Source: Kitasatospora gansuensis
GTDB taxonomy: Bacteria > Actinomycetota > Actinomycetes > Streptomycetales > Streptomycetaceae
Direction: 5' to 3'
NCBI RefSeq assembly: GCF_014203705.1
Contig: NZ_JACHJR010000001.1
Coordinates: forward strand, 5,952,001 to 6,016,000
Length of the DNA: 64,000 nucleotides
The notes below the pieces were generated by a model. The model saw only the letters and a list, made by a program, of their open reading frames with translations. It was not told the DNA's origin and did not search any database. The position numbers and the translations under genes were made by a program. Shown piece by piece: positions 18,278 to 27,014 of this stretch (position 1 is the stretch's first letter; every line of letters starts with the position of its first letter).

Positions 18278-20605
18278 ATGTCCCGCTACACCCATGCCCG
18301 GGTGACGATGGCCGCCCTCGCGGCCACCACCGCGATGGTGGTGACCGCACTGCCCACCATGGCGCAGGCGGCCCCCCAGGCCCCCGCACCGGTCAGCCAG
18401 GCGGCTGCCGGCAAGGCTCAGCTGCTGTCCGACGCAGGTCAGAAGAGCGCCGGCCTGGTCCAGGCGCTCGGCCTGTCCGGCCAGGAGAAGCTGATCGCCA
18501 AGGACGTCGTGGTCGACGCCGACGGCTCCCGCCACCTGCGCTACGAGCGCACCTACGGCGGCCTGCCGGTGCTCGGCGGCGACATGGTGGTCCACCAGAC
18601 CGCGGGTGGCGTCACCAAGGGCCTGGACCGGGCCTCCACGGCCTCGCTGGCCGGCGTCTCCACCACCCCCGCCCAGGCCGCCCCGAAGGCGCAGGCCGCC
18701 GCGCTCGCCGCCGAGCAGGGCTCCAGCCTGGACACCGCGCCGCGGCTGGTCCTCTGGGCCACCGGCGATGCGCCGAAGCTGGCCTGGGAGACCGTGGTCT
18801 CCGGCGTCGAGGCGGATGGCACCCCGATGCGCACCCACGTCGTGACGGACGCTCAGTCCGGCGCCGTGCTGCACAAGTTCGAGGGCATCCAGAAGGGCAC
18901 CGGCCAGGGCGTCTTCGTCGGCAACGTCACCATCGGCACCACGCTGTCGGGTTCGACGTACCAGATGAAGGACACCGCCCGTGGTGGGATGTACACCACG
19001 AACATGAACAACGGCACCTCCGGCAACGGCACCCTGTTCACCAAGGCCACCGACGCCTGGGGCAACGGCCTGGCCAGCAACAAGGAGTCGGCCGCTGTCG
19101 ACGCGCACTTCGGTGCGGCGGCCACCTGGGACTTCTACAAGAACGTCCTCGGCCGCAACGGCATCCGCAACGACGGTGTCGGCGCCTTCAGCCGCGTGCA
19201 CTACGGCAGCAACTACGTCAACGCCTTCTGGGACGACACCTGCTTCTGCATGACGTACGGCGACGGCTCGGGCAACAACGCCCCGCTGACCGAGCTGGAC
19301 GTGGCGGGCCACGAGATGACGCACGGCGTCACCTCCAACACGGCGGGCCTGAACTACTCGGGTGAGTCCGGCGGTCTGAACGAGGCCACCTCGGACATCT
19401 TCGGCTCCATGGTGGAGTTCTACGCGAACCTCCCCTCGGACAACCCGGACTACCTGATCGGCGAGCTGATCAACATCAACGGAAACGGCACGCCGCTCCG
19501 TTACATGGACAAGCCCTCCAAGGACGGCAGCTCGGCCGACGCCTGGTACTCCGGTGTCGGCAACCTCGACGTCCACTACTCCTCGGGCCCGGCGAACCAC
19601 TTCTTCTACATGCTGTCCGAGGGCAGCGGCGCCAAGGTCATCAACGGCGTCAGCTACAACAGCCCGACCTCCAACGGTGTCACCGTCACCGGCATCGGCC
19701 GGGACAAGGCCGCCAAGATCTGGTACCGCGCGCTGTCGGTCTACATGACCTCCACCACCAACTACGCGAGCGCCCGCACCGCGGCGGTCAAGGCCTCCGA
19801 CGACCTGTACGGCGTGAACAGCGCCGAGTCGATCGCGGTCGGCACCGCCTTCGCGGCGATCAACGTCGGCACCGTGCCGCCGAACCCGGGCGCCGTGACC
19901 GTCACCAGCCCGGGCAACCAGTCCACCAAGATCAACACCGCGGTGAGCCTCCAGGTCAACGCGAGTGGTGGCACCGCCCCGCGCACCTTCACCGCCACCG
20001 GCCTGCCGGCCGGCCTGTCGATCTCGTCCTCGGGCCTGATCACCGGCACCCCGACCGCGCTCGGCACCTCGAACGTGACCGTGACCGCCAAGGACGCCGT
20101 CAACGCCACGGGCTCGGCCAGCTTCACCTGGACCGTGACCGACACCACCAGCACCTGCACCCCGGCGCAGCTGCTCGGTAACGCGGGCTTCGAGTCCGGC
20201 GCGACCACCTGGACCACCACGTCCGGTGTGATCGACAACGGCACCAGCAAGCCCGCGCGCACCGGCTCCTACAAGGCCTGGCTGAACGGTTACGGCTCCG
20301 CCCACACCGACAGCGCCACCCAGACCGTCTCCATCCCGGCCGGCTGCAAGGCGACCCTCGGGTTCTACCTGCGGATCGACACCGCCGAGACCGGCACCAC
20401 CGCCTACGACAAGCTCACCGTGACGGTCAACGGCACCGCGCTGAAGACCTACTCCAACGTGGACGCGATCGGCAGCTACACCCTGCGCACCTTCGACCTC
20501 TCGGCCTACGCCGGCCAGAGCGTCACCCTGAAGTTCAACGGTGTCGAGGACTCCTCCCTCGCCACCAGCTTCCTGATCGACGACACCTCGATCACCACCA
20601 GCTGA
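18278..20605 (+). CDS. Secreted M4 (thermolysin-like) neutral metalloprotease
   Basis: A 775-residue exported zinc endopeptidase. A signal peptide ends near AQA-AP (about 31), followed by an FTP/PepSY propeptide (about 40-205) that keeps the enzyme inactive until processing. The catalytic domain has HEMTH at about 344 and the third zinc ligand Glu in GGLNEATSDIFG (about 367). C-terminal extras are a putative Ig-like domain (about 540-620, LPAGLSISSSGLITGTPT) and a jelly-roll, carbohydrate-binding-like domain (about 630-775). ATG 18278 has AAGGAG upstream. A strong terminator follows. Likely induced during nutrient scavenging; no operator was identified. Confidence 0.95.
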   Translation: MSRYTHARVTMAALAATTAMVVTALPTMAQAAPQAPAPVSQAAAGKAQLLSDAGQKSAGLVQALGLSGQEKLIAKDVVVDADGSRHLRYERTYGGLPVLGGDMVVHQTAGGVTKGLDRASTASLAGVSTTPAQAAPKAQAAALAAEQGSSLDTAPRLVLWATGDAPKLAWETVVSGVEADGTPMRTHVVTDAQSGAVLHKFEGIQKGTGQGVFVGNVTIGTTLSGSTYQMKDTARGGMYTTNMNNGTSGNGTLFTKATDAWGNGLASNKESAAVDAHFGAAATWDFYKNVLGRNGIRNDGVGAFSRVHYGSNYVNAFWDDTCFCMTYGDGSGNNAPLTELDVAGHEMTHGVTSNTAGLNYSGESGGLNEATSDIFGSMVEFYANLPSDNPDYLIGELININGNGTPLRYMDKPSKDGSSADAWYSGVGNLDVHYSSGPANHFFYMLSEGSGAKVINGVSYNSPTSNGVTVTGIGRDKAAKIWYRALSVYMTSTTNYASARTAAVKASDDLYGVNSAESIAVGTAFAAINVGTVPPNPGAVTVTSPGNQSTKINTAVSLQVNASGGTAPRTFTATGLPAGLSISSSGLITGTPTALGTSNVTVTAKDAVNATGSASFTWTVTDTTSTCTPAQLLGNAGFESGATTWTTTSGVIDNGTSKPARTGSYKAWLNGYGSAHTDSATQTVSIPAGCKATLGFYLRIDTAETGTTAYDKLTVTVNGTALKTYSNVDAIGSYTLRTFDLSAYAGQSVTLKFNGVEDSSLATSFLIDDTSITTS

Positions 20606-20626
20606 CCCCGCGTCAGTAAGTGAACT

Positions 20627-20661
20627 CCGGACCCCGGCTGCCGTGAGCAGCCGGGGTCCGG
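20627..20661 (+). terminator. Hairpin terminator of the M4 protease gene
   Basis: A perfect 15-bp stem (CCGGACCCCGGCTGC with GCAGCCGGGGTCCGG), 5-nt loop, 22 nt after the stop codon. Confidence 0.85.
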
Positions 20662-20676
20662 CCATGTGAGCTGTTC

Positions 20677-20721
20677 GAAACGGCCGTGCAACACGAAACG
20701 CCGCCGAAACACGTACGTCCG
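20677..20721 (+). promoter_or_regulatory. Candidate GlnR boxes upstream of amtB
   Basis: GAAAC-n6-GCAAC at 20677-20692 and GAAAC-n6-GAAAC-n6-GTCCG at 20695-20721 repeat with 11-bp spacing. Streptomyces GlnR sites are described as gTnAc-n6-GaAAc units, and amtB is a standard GlnR target. The match is partial (the gTnAc halves are weak), so the site is a candidate only. Confidence 0.55.
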
Positions 20722-20803
20722 CAACCGGTAATCCGCTCCGTCCAGACTCCCTCCCACCAGCGCACACACCCCACCCACGGTGCGCGGTTCGGGAAGGCTC
20801 CAC

Positions 20804-22111
20804 ATGCTCCTCGCTGACACCCCCGCCGGGCTCGACACCGGTGACACCGCCTGGCTGTTGGCCAGTACCGCGCTGGTCCTGCTGATGACCCCTGGTCTGG
20901 CGCTGTTCTACGGCGGCATGGTCCGCACCAAGAGCGCGCTCAACATGATCATGATGAGCTTCGTCTCGATCGCGGTGGTCACCGTGGTCTGGCTGCTCGC
21001 CGGGTACTCGCTGGCCTTCGCCCCCGACCTCGGCGGCCTCGGTCTGATCGGCGGCCCGGACCACCTCGGGATGGCCGGGATCACCCCCGCCTCGCTGACC
21101 GGCAAGGTGCCCACCCTGCTGTTCGCCACCTTCCAGCTGACCTTCGCGATCATCACCGCGGCGCTGATCAGCGGCGCGGTGGCGGACCGGGCGAAGTTCG
21201 GCGCCTGGGTGCTCTTCACGGCGGTCTGGACCCTGCTGGTCTACGTCCCGGTCGCGCACTGGGTGTTCGCCCCCGACGGCTGGATCCTGTCCCGGCTGGG
21301 CGCGCTGGACTTCGCCGGCGGCCTGGTGGTCGAGGTCAACTGCGGGGCCAGCGGCCTGGCCCTGGCCCTGGTGCTCGGCCCCCGGCTGGGCTTCAGGAAG
21401 GAGGCCATGCGGCCGCACAACCTGCCGCTGGTGCTGCTCGGCGCGGGCCTGCTCTGGTTCGGCTGGTTCGGCTTCAACGCGGGCTCCGCGCTGGGCGCCA
21501 ACGGCACCGCCGCCGCCGTCCTGCTGAACACCCAGGCGGCGGGCTGCACCGGCCTGTTGGGCTGGCTGCTGGTGGAGAAGAAGCGGGACGGCCACGCCAC
21601 CACGCTCGGCGCCGCCTCCGGCGCGGTGGCCGGACTGGTCGCGATCACCCCGTCCTGCGGCAGCGTGGACCTGCTCGGCGCGCTGGTGATCGGCCTGGTG
21701 GCCGGGGTGGTCTGCTGCTACGCGGTCAGCTGGAAGTTCCGCTTCGGTTATGACGACTCGTTGGACGTGGTCGGCGTGCACCTGGTCGCCGGGGTGATCG
21801 GCACCGTGCTGATCGGCGTCTTCGCCTCCGCCGTGATGACGGGCGGCGCCACCGGCCTGCTGCACGGCGGGTTCACCCAGATCGGCAAGCAGCTGCTCGC
21901 GGTGCTGGTGGTGGGCGGCTACGCGTTCGGCGTCACGTACGGGATCGGCAAGGTGATCGACCGGGTGATGGGCTTCCGCGCCCCGGCCGAGCACGAACTG
22001 ACCGGCCTGGACCTCGCCGTGCACGCCGAGACCGCGTACGATCACGGCGTCCTGGGCCACGGCAGCGCCGCGTCCCACGCTCCCACTGCTGTGAAGGCCC
22101 CCGTCGCATGA
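20804..22111 (+). CDS. amtB: Ammonium transporter
   Basis: A 435-residue polytopic membrane protein of the Amt/MEP/Rh family with about 11 helices. It moves ammonium/ammonia into the cell under nitrogen limitation. Family motifs are visible: MTPGLALFYGGMVRTKSALNMIMMSF near the start, FGAWVLFTAVWTLLVYVPVAHWVF, the pore region NCGASGLALALVLGPR and DVVGVHLVAGVIGT. ATG 20804 has GGGAAGG upstream; an extension to 20780 is unlikely. It overlaps glnK by 4 nt (ATGA), so the two are coupled and GlnK probably gates AmtB at the membrane. Confidence 0.95.
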   Translation: MLLADTPAGLDTGDTAWLLASTALVLLMTPGLALFYGGMVRTKSALNMIMMSFVSIAVVTVVWLLAGYSLAFAPDLGGLGLIGGPDHLGMAGITPASLTGKVPTLLFATFQLTFAIITAALISGAVADRAKFGAWVLFTAVWTLLVYVPVAHWVFAPDGWILSRLGALDFAGGLVVEVNCGASGLALALVLGPRLGFRKEAMRPHNLPLVLLGAGLLWFGWFGFNAGSALGANGTAAAVLLNTQAAGCTGLLGWLLVEKKRDGHATTLGAASGAVAGLVAITPSCGSVDLLGALVIGLVAGVVCCYAVSWKFRFGYDDSLDVVGVHLVAGVIGTVLIGVFASAVMTGGATGLLHGGFTQIGKQLLAVLVVGGYAFGVTYGIGKVIDRVMGFRAPAEHELTGLDLAVHAETAYDHGVLGHGSAASHAPTAVKAPVA

Positions 22112-22446
22112 AGCTGATCACCGCCGTCGTCAAGCCGTTCAAGCTGGACGAGGTCAAGAACGCGCTCCAGGCTCACGGCGTGCACGGACTGACCGTCACC
22201 GAGGCCAGCGGCTACGGCCGTCAGCACGGTCACACCGAGGTCTACCGGGGTGCCGAGTACCGGATCGACCTGGTGCCCAAGGTCCGGATCGAGGTCGTGG
22301 TGGAGGACGAGGAGGTCGACGTGGTGGTCGACGCCATCGTCGAGGCCGCCCGGACCGGGAAGATCGGCGACGGCAAGGTCTGGGTGGTTCCGGTGGACGG
22401 CATCGTCCGCGTCCGGACCGGGGAGCGTGGCCCGGACGCGGTCTGA
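22108..22446 (+). CDS. glnK: PII nitrogen regulatory protein
   Basis: A 112-residue trimeric PII signalling protein that senses 2-oxoglutarate/ATP/ADP and binds AmtB. The sequence has the PII signatures YGRQHGHTEVYRGAEY (T-loop; modifiable Tyr at position 51) and TGKIGDGKVWVVPVD (C-loop). In Streptomyces, GlnK Tyr51 is adenylylated by GlnD. In the usual actinobacterial order glnD follows glnK; here the next gene is convergent only 7 nt away, so glnD is absent at this locus. Function of the PII core is firm; its modification in this strain is uncertain. Confidence 0.95.
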   Translation: MKLITAVVKPFKLDEVKNALQAHGVHGLTVTEASGYGRQHGHTEVYRGAEYRIDLVPKVRIEVVVEDEEVDVVVDAIVEAARTGKIGDGKVWVVPVDGIVRVRTGERGPDAV

Positions 22447-22453
22447 CGACCGG

Positions 22454-23284
22454 TCAGTCGTGGGGGGCCGGGGTCGCCGGGCGGGCGAGCCGGCGGTCGA
22501 CCAGTGCTCGGCCCTCCTCGGCGGTGGCGTGCTCCACGGTGAGCTGCCAGGCGGGGTCGGCCGCCATCGCCTCCAGGCGCAGCACCCCGAGCGGTGGCTT
22601 GGGGCGGGTGACCCCGCCCTTGTAGCCGGTCTTGCCGTTCGCCGCGGAGATCCAGACTCGCACCCCGTCCGGGCGGTACGCGTGCACGGTGATGCCGTAC
22701 AGCGCCGTGCGGCCGTCGCCGCCGGTCAGGGTCTGCAGCTTCGTGCCGTCCGGCAGCTCGCGGGTCGTGCAACTCGGCGGTGGGGTGCCCGGGGCCTGGA
22801 GGCCCCGGTATCCGTCGCAGCTGAGATCCGGGTTCGGGTCCCGCTGCGGCTGCATGCCGACGGTGAGCTCCGACGCCCCGTTGCCGTCGTCGTACACCAC
22901 GCTGAACGCGGCGGGATGCCCGGACTCGGGGACGAACTCGGTCAGTTGCCCGCCGGAGGGCAGCATCTCCACCAGAATCTGCAGCATCGCCTCCGGGGTG
23001 ACCTGTTCGCGCGGCGGTGAGGGGGCCGGCCTCTCCGGGAACACCGAGGTGGCGCCCGATGCCACGGTGCGGCGGGCGTCCCCCTCGCCCGAACTCCACT
23101 GGGTGGCCGCGCCGGTGGTGGCCAGGGCCGCCACCACCAGGGACGTGCCGGCGATCCGCAGCCGCCGGTGCAGTCGTTGGCGCCGCCCGAGTCGCATGCT
23201 CCCGGCCACGAGTTCTCCCACCGGGACGTCGATCCGGTGGACGGCGTCCTCGAACAGCCCGCCCAGCACGGGGTCACGCTCCAT
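22454..23284 (-). CDS. Membrane protein paired with a sigma factor (possible anti-sigma)
   Basis: A 276-residue protein with one membrane segment (about 44-60, IAGTSLVVAALATTGAA). The N-terminal 40 residues are cytosolic and basic near the membrane (LGRRQRLHRRLR); the C-terminal 215 residues are extracellular with no recognised domain. It starts 30 nt after the sigma-factor stop, so the two form an operon. Position and topology match SigE-family partner proteins of actinobacteria, which sense an outside signal and restrain the sigma factor. No zinc-binding anti-sigma motif (HxxxCxxC) is present, so the role is inference. Confidence 0.65.
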   Translation of the reverse strand: MERDPVLGGLFEDAVHRIDVPVGELVAGSMRLGRRQRLHRRLRIAGTSLVVAALATTGAATQWSSGEGDARRTVASGATSVFPERPAPSPPREQVTPEAMLQILVEMLPSGGQLTEFVPESGHPAAFSVVYDDGNGASELTVGMQPQRDPNPDLSCDGYRGLQAPGTPPPSCTTRELPDGTKLQTLTGGDGRTALYGITVHAYRPDGVRVWISAANGKTGYKGGVTRPKPPLGVLRLEAMAADPAWQLTVEHATAEEGRALVDRRLARPATPAPHD

Positions 23285-23314
23285 GTCGCTGCTCCTGGTT
23301 GTCGGTTGGCCGGT

Positions 23315-23809
23315 TCACGGGCGGAGCAGGAGTTCGCGGTCGTGGCCGAGGATCTCGCGGAGCTTCGCCAGCGACCGGGTGCTCAGGCTCTTCACCGCAC
23401 CCGGGGAGACCTCCAGCAGCTCGGCCACCGCCTCCACGCTGTGGTCCTCCAGGTACCGCAGGACCACCACCGCCCGGTTGCGGGGCGGCAGTTGGGCCAG
23501 CGCGGCGACCAGCGTGAGCCGCAGATCGGTGGTCGGGTGCCCGGCCGCCTGTTCCGGCAGCTCGGCCGAGACGATCTCGCCGGAGCGGCGCAGCCGCTTG
23601 TGCGAGAGGTACATCCGTAACAGGACCTTGCGTGCGTACGCGTCCAGCCCCGGCTCGTCCCGGCCGCGCCGCAGCCGCCCCCAGACGGTGAACATCTTCG
23701 CGAGCGTGTTCTGCACCAGATCCTGCGCCTGGTGCCAGTCGCCGCACATCAGATAGGCGATCTGGAACAGTCTCCTGCTTCTGGTACTCGCGAACTCCTC
23801 GAACTCCAT
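23315..23809 (-). CDS. SigE-family ECF sigma factor with a TTA codon
   Basis: A 164-residue RNA polymerase sigma factor of the small ECF/SigE type. Region 2 (FQIAYLMCGDWHQAQDLVQN, then TLAKMFTVWGRL) and region 4 (LPPRNRAVVVLRYLEDHSVE...SPGAVKSLSTRSLAKLRE) are clear. Codon 64 (23618-23620, minus strand) is TTA, decoded in Streptomyces by the developmentally controlled bldA tRNA, so translation may be limited to late growth or aerial development. It is followed by a membrane partner gene and preceded, on the same strand, by a secreted TNT-domain gene 79 nt upstream. Confidence 0.9.
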   Translation of the reverse strand: MEFEEFASTRSRRLFQIAYLMCGDWHQAQDLVQNTLAKMFTVWGRLRRGRDEPGLDAYARKVLLRMYLSHKRLRRSGEIVSAELPEQAAGHPTTDLRLTLVAALAQLPPRNRAVVVLRYLEDHSVEAVAELLEVSPGAVKSLSTRSLAKLREILGHDRELLLRP

Positions 23810-23888
23810 GCCCCGCCCCGACCGGTGGTTCCTGTTGACGTCACAGACCCTGACGCTCCGACAGCCGGATTGGTATCACCCGGATTCC

Positions 23889-24533
23889 TCAGGCCCGGGC
23901 CAGGTACCCGTTGTCGATCAGCCAGAGCACGTTCAGCCGGGTCGGTGCACCGGGGACGTGCCGGGCGTCCAGCTGGAACTGCCAGCCGTAGCCGGGCTGT
24001 CCGAACCACGGGGCGATCGGGCCCGCGTCCACGGTGAACGGCCGGAGCACCTTGTAGACGTGGTAGTTGCAGGGCGCGGCGGGCTCGCTGTCGAGCGACT
24101 GCGGGGGGATCGCCCGGGTCGCGTACGGGAGACCCTCGGGGGCCAGGTAGGAGCCGTACTCGCTGCCGTAGCGGTCGATCCGCTGGCCGGTGCCGAGGGT
24201 CTGCTGGATCTCCAGCGGGGTGCCGTCGGGGGTGGTGACGTAGCCGTCGGCGGGCGGGTAGCGCCAGGAGTTGGTGGTGGCGTCGTAGTAGCGGTCGAGG
24301 AACTGCTGCTCGGTCAGGCCGCCGGTGCGCTGGTAGCCCCAGAGCTGGCGGCCGACCGGGCCGGTGCTCGGGAGCTGCTCGGGGCCGAGCCGGCGGTCGC
24401 CGTGGAAGTCGGCGGTCGAACACTCCGAGGAGGTGACGGCGGCGGCGGTGCCGGCGCCGACGCCGGTCAGGACGGTGCCGGTGAGCAGGGTGGCGGTCAT
24501 GCCGATGGCGGCCAGGGTCTGACGGATCCTCAT
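23889..24533 (-). CDS. Secreted TNT-domain protein (probable NAD+ glycohydrolase)
   Basis: A 214-residue exported protein. The Sec signal (about 1-31) is followed by a C-terminal TNT-like domain (about 115-214): RIDRYGSEYGSYLAPEG, YHVYKVLRPFTVDAGPIAPW, FGQPGYGWQFQL and LWLIDNGYLA. The tuberculosis necrotizing toxin family hydrolyses NAD+ and NADP+; the glutamine of the GxGxQ-type motif that is needed for this is present (YGWQF). No immunity-factor (IFT) gene is visible next to it, which would fit action only outside the cell. It lies 79 nt upstream of the TTA-containing sigma-factor gene on the same strand and may share its transcript. Confidence 0.8.
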   Translation of the reverse strand: MRIRQTLAAIGMTATLLTGTVLTGVGAGTAAAVTSSECSTADFHGDRRLGPEQLPSTGPVGRQLWGYQRTGGLTEQQFLDRYYDATTNSWRYPPADGYVTTPDGTPLEIQQTLGTGQRIDRYGSEYGSYLAPEGLPYATRAIPPQSLDSEPAAPCNYHVYKVLRPFTVDAGPIAPWFGQPGYGWQFQLDARHVPGAPTRLNVLWLIDNGYLARA

Positions 24534-24900
24534 GCGGGCGCGCTCCAGGGGTGATCGAGTGGATACGGAACGTGATCATCGAAGCGGCGGCGGTGGTTCC
24601 GCGTCAACCGGGACGCGCGGATCTGGCCGAGAGCCGATCAGAGTGACCGATCTGTTGCCTTGGGGAGTCTTGACGGAGGTTCGGGGCAGCCGTAGGTTCA
24701 GCGCGTTGCAAGTTTCCAGCAAGTTTCAGTGGTCTTGCAGCAAGTGACATCGCTCACGCTGACGGTGCATCACCGGCGCGTCCCCGGAGCGGGATCGGCA
24801 CCCCACACGGCCGTCCCGGCTCCGCCCCACCCCCCTGCCGTGCCCACCCGCGCCCCCCGCGGGTGAACCCAGGCTGCCCACCCAGCCCCCTGGAGACACC
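24534..24900. other. Divergent intergenic region (367 bp)
   Basis: Separates the TNT gene from the alpha-amylase gene. It holds the repeat cluster annotated at 24705-24752 and an amylase leader of about 150 nt. I see no further gene or RNA. Confidence 0.5.
24705..24752 (+). promoter_or_regulatory. Operator-like repeats upstream of the alpha-amylase gene
   Basis: Two copies of GCAAGTTTC start 11 bp apart (24708 and 24719), and a palindrome CTTGCAGCAAG lies at 24734-24744. The 11-bp phase puts sites on one face of the helix. GCAAG/CTTGC elements of this type occur in starch-gene promoters of Streptomyces controlled by the LacI-family maltose regulator (MalR/Reg1); that assignment is inference. 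Confidence 0.6.
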
Positions 24901-26982
24901 GTGGTCACCACATCCCCCCGCCGCCGCGCCGTCGGCGCGGCCGCCGCCTCGGCCGCCCTCGCGCTCTCGATCGGCACCGGCCTCTCGCTGGCGCCGACCG
25001 CCCAGGCCACCCCGCCGGGCACCAAGGACGTCACCGCCACCCTCTTCGAGTGGCGCTTCGACTCCGTCGCCAAGGCCTGCACCGACACCCTCGGCCCGAA
25101 GGGCTACGGCTTCGTCGAGGTCTCGCCGCCCCAGGAGCACATCCAGGGCGGCCAGTGGTGGACCTCCTACCAGCCCGTCAGCTACAAGATCGCCGGCCGG
25201 CTCGGCGACCGCACCCAGTTCCAGGCGATGGTGAACACCTGCCACGCCGCGGGTGTGAAGGTGATCGCCGACTCGGTGATCAACCACATGTCGGCCGGCT
25301 CCGGTACGGGCACGGGCGGCACCACCTACACCAAGTACAACTACCCCGGCTACTACGGGGACCAGGACTTCCACTCCTGCCGCACCGCGATCAGCAACTA
25401 CAGCGACCGCTCCAACGTGCAGAACTGCGAGCTGGTCAACCTCTCCGACCTCAACACCGGGTCCGCGTACGTCCAGCAGACCATCGCGAACTACCTGAGC
25501 GACCTGCTCTCGCTGGGCGCGGACGGCTTCCGGATCGACGCCGCCAAGCACATGGCCGCCACCGACATGGCCGGCATCAAGGCCAAGATGAGCAACCCGA
25601 ACGCCTACTGGGTGAGCGAGGTCATCTACGGCGGCGGCGAGCCGGTCCAGCCGAGCGAGTACACCGGCCTCGGCGACGTGGACGAGTTCCGCTCCGCGAC
25701 CTGGCTGAAGAGCGCCTTCAACGGTGGCAAGATCTCCGACCTCGGCACCTGGGGCAGTGGGCTGCTGGGCAGCTCGCAGGCCCGGACCTTCGTCGACAAC
25801 TGGGACACCGAGCGCAACGGCTCGACCCTCACCTACAAGAACGGCTCCGCCTACACGCTGGCCAACGTCTTCCTGCTGGCCCACCCGTACGGCTCGCCGA
25901 ACGTCTACTCCGGCTACGCCTTCGACAACAACGACGCCGGCCCGCCGAACGGCGGCACCGTCAACGCCTGCTACAGCGACGGCTGGAACTGCACCCACGC
26001 CTGGCGCCCGGTGGCCAACATGGTCGGCTTCCGGAACGCGGTGAGCGGCACCGGCATCACCAACTGGTGGTCCAACGGCAACAACGCGATCGGCTTCGGC
26101 CGGGGCGACAAGGGCTACGTGGCGATCAACCGGGAGAGCGGCGCGGTCACCCAGACCTTCCAGACCTCGCTGCCGGCCGGCGTCTACTGCGACGTCCAGC
26201 ACGGCGACTTCGCGGGCGGCAGCTGCTCCGGCGTGACCTACACGGTCGGCTCGGACGGGAAGTTCACCGCCACCGTCGGTGCGGGTGACTCGGTCGCGCT
26301 GCACGTCAACGCCAAGGGCGGCGCCACCGTGACGCCCACGCCCACCCCGACGCCGACCGGCACCAACGCGGCCACCGTCTTCTACAGCACCAACAAGAAC
26401 TGGGCCGCGTACAACCTGCACTACGCCCCCACCGGCGGCAGCTGGACCACCGCGCCCGGTGTGGCGATGGACGCCGCCTGCACCGGCTGGGTGAAGAAGA
26501 CCGTCGCGCTCGGCAGCGCGACCGGCCTGACCGCCACCTTCAACAACGGCTCGGGCACCTGGGACAACAACAACAGCGCCAACTACGCGCTGGGCACCGG
26601 GAACGTCACGGTCAAGGACGGGGTGGTCGGCAGCGGCGACCCGTGCGCCTCCGCGACCGCCTCCCCGACCGCGTCGCCGACCTCCGCCACCTCGGGCGCG
26701 TCCTTCGCGGTGACCGCCACCACGGCGACCGGTCAGAACATCTTCGTGGTCGGCAACAACGCGGCCCTCGGCAACTGGGACACCTCGGCGGCGCTGCCGC
26801 TCTCCTCGGCGGGCTACCCGGTCTGGAAGCTCGACGTCACGCTGGCCGCCGGCACCTCGTTCGAGTACAAGTACATCCGCAAGGACGCCGCAGGCGCGGT
26901 GACCTGGGAGAGCGGGGCCAACCGCACCGCCACCGTCCCGGCGAGCGGGAAGGTCGCGCTGAGCGACACCTGGCGGAGCTGA
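24901..26982 (+). CDS. Secreted alpha-amylase with two starch-binding domains
   Basis: A 693-residue exported endo-acting enzyme cutting alpha-1,4 bonds of starch. A signal peptide (about 1-40) precedes a GH13 domain with VIADSVINHM, DGFRIDAAKHM (nucleophile Asp), WVSEVIYGGGEP (acid/base Glu) and NWDTERNG (third Asp). A Thr-Pro linker (TPTPTPTPTGTN) leads to a CBM25-like module (about 492-575) and, after an Ala/Ser/Thr linker, a CBM20 (about 600-693; FVVGNNAALGNWDTSAAL, FEYKYIRKD). GTG 24901 has GGAG 6 nt upstream. Works with the amylopullulanase 9 kb away. Confidence 0.95.
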   Translation: MVTTSPRRRAVGAAAASAALALSIGTGLSLAPTAQATPPGTKDVTATLFEWRFDSVAKACTDTLGPKGYGFVEVSPPQEHIQGGQWWTSYQPVSYKIAGRLGDRTQFQAMVNTCHAAGVKVIADSVINHMSAGSGTGTGGTTYTKYNYPGYYGDQDFHSCRTAISNYSDRSNVQNCELVNLSDLNTGSAYVQQTIANYLSDLLSLGADGFRIDAAKHMAATDMAGIKAKMSNPNAYWVSEVIYGGGEPVQPSEYTGLGDVDEFRSATWLKSAFNGGKISDLGTWGSGLLGSSQARTFVDNWDTERNGSTLTYKNGSAYTLANVFLLAHPYGSPNVYSGYAFDNNDAGPPNGGTVNACYSDGWNCTHAWRPVANMVGFRNAVSGTGITNWWSNGNNAIGFGRGDKGYVAINRESGAVTQTFQTSLPAGVYCDVQHGDFAGGSCSGVTYTVGSDGKFTATVGAGDSVALHVNAKGGATVTPTPTPTPTGTNAATVFYSTNKNWAAYNLHYAPTGGSWTTAPGVAMDAACTGWVKKTVALGSATGLTATFNNGSGTWDNNNSANYALGTGNVTVKDGVVGSGDPCASATASPTASPTSATSGASFAVTATTATGQNIFVVGNNAALGNWDTSAALPLSSAGYPVWKLDVTLAAGTSFEYKYIRKDAAGAVTWESGANRTATVPASGKVALSDTWRS

Positions 26983-27014
26983 CCCCCTCTCTCCTGACCC
27001 GCCGTCAAGACCGG

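Noticed and set aside
18047..22078. Long minus-strand frame opposite the M4 protease and amtB genes
   Set aside because: Spans two well-supported plus-strand genes and their gap; no domain or signal recognised.
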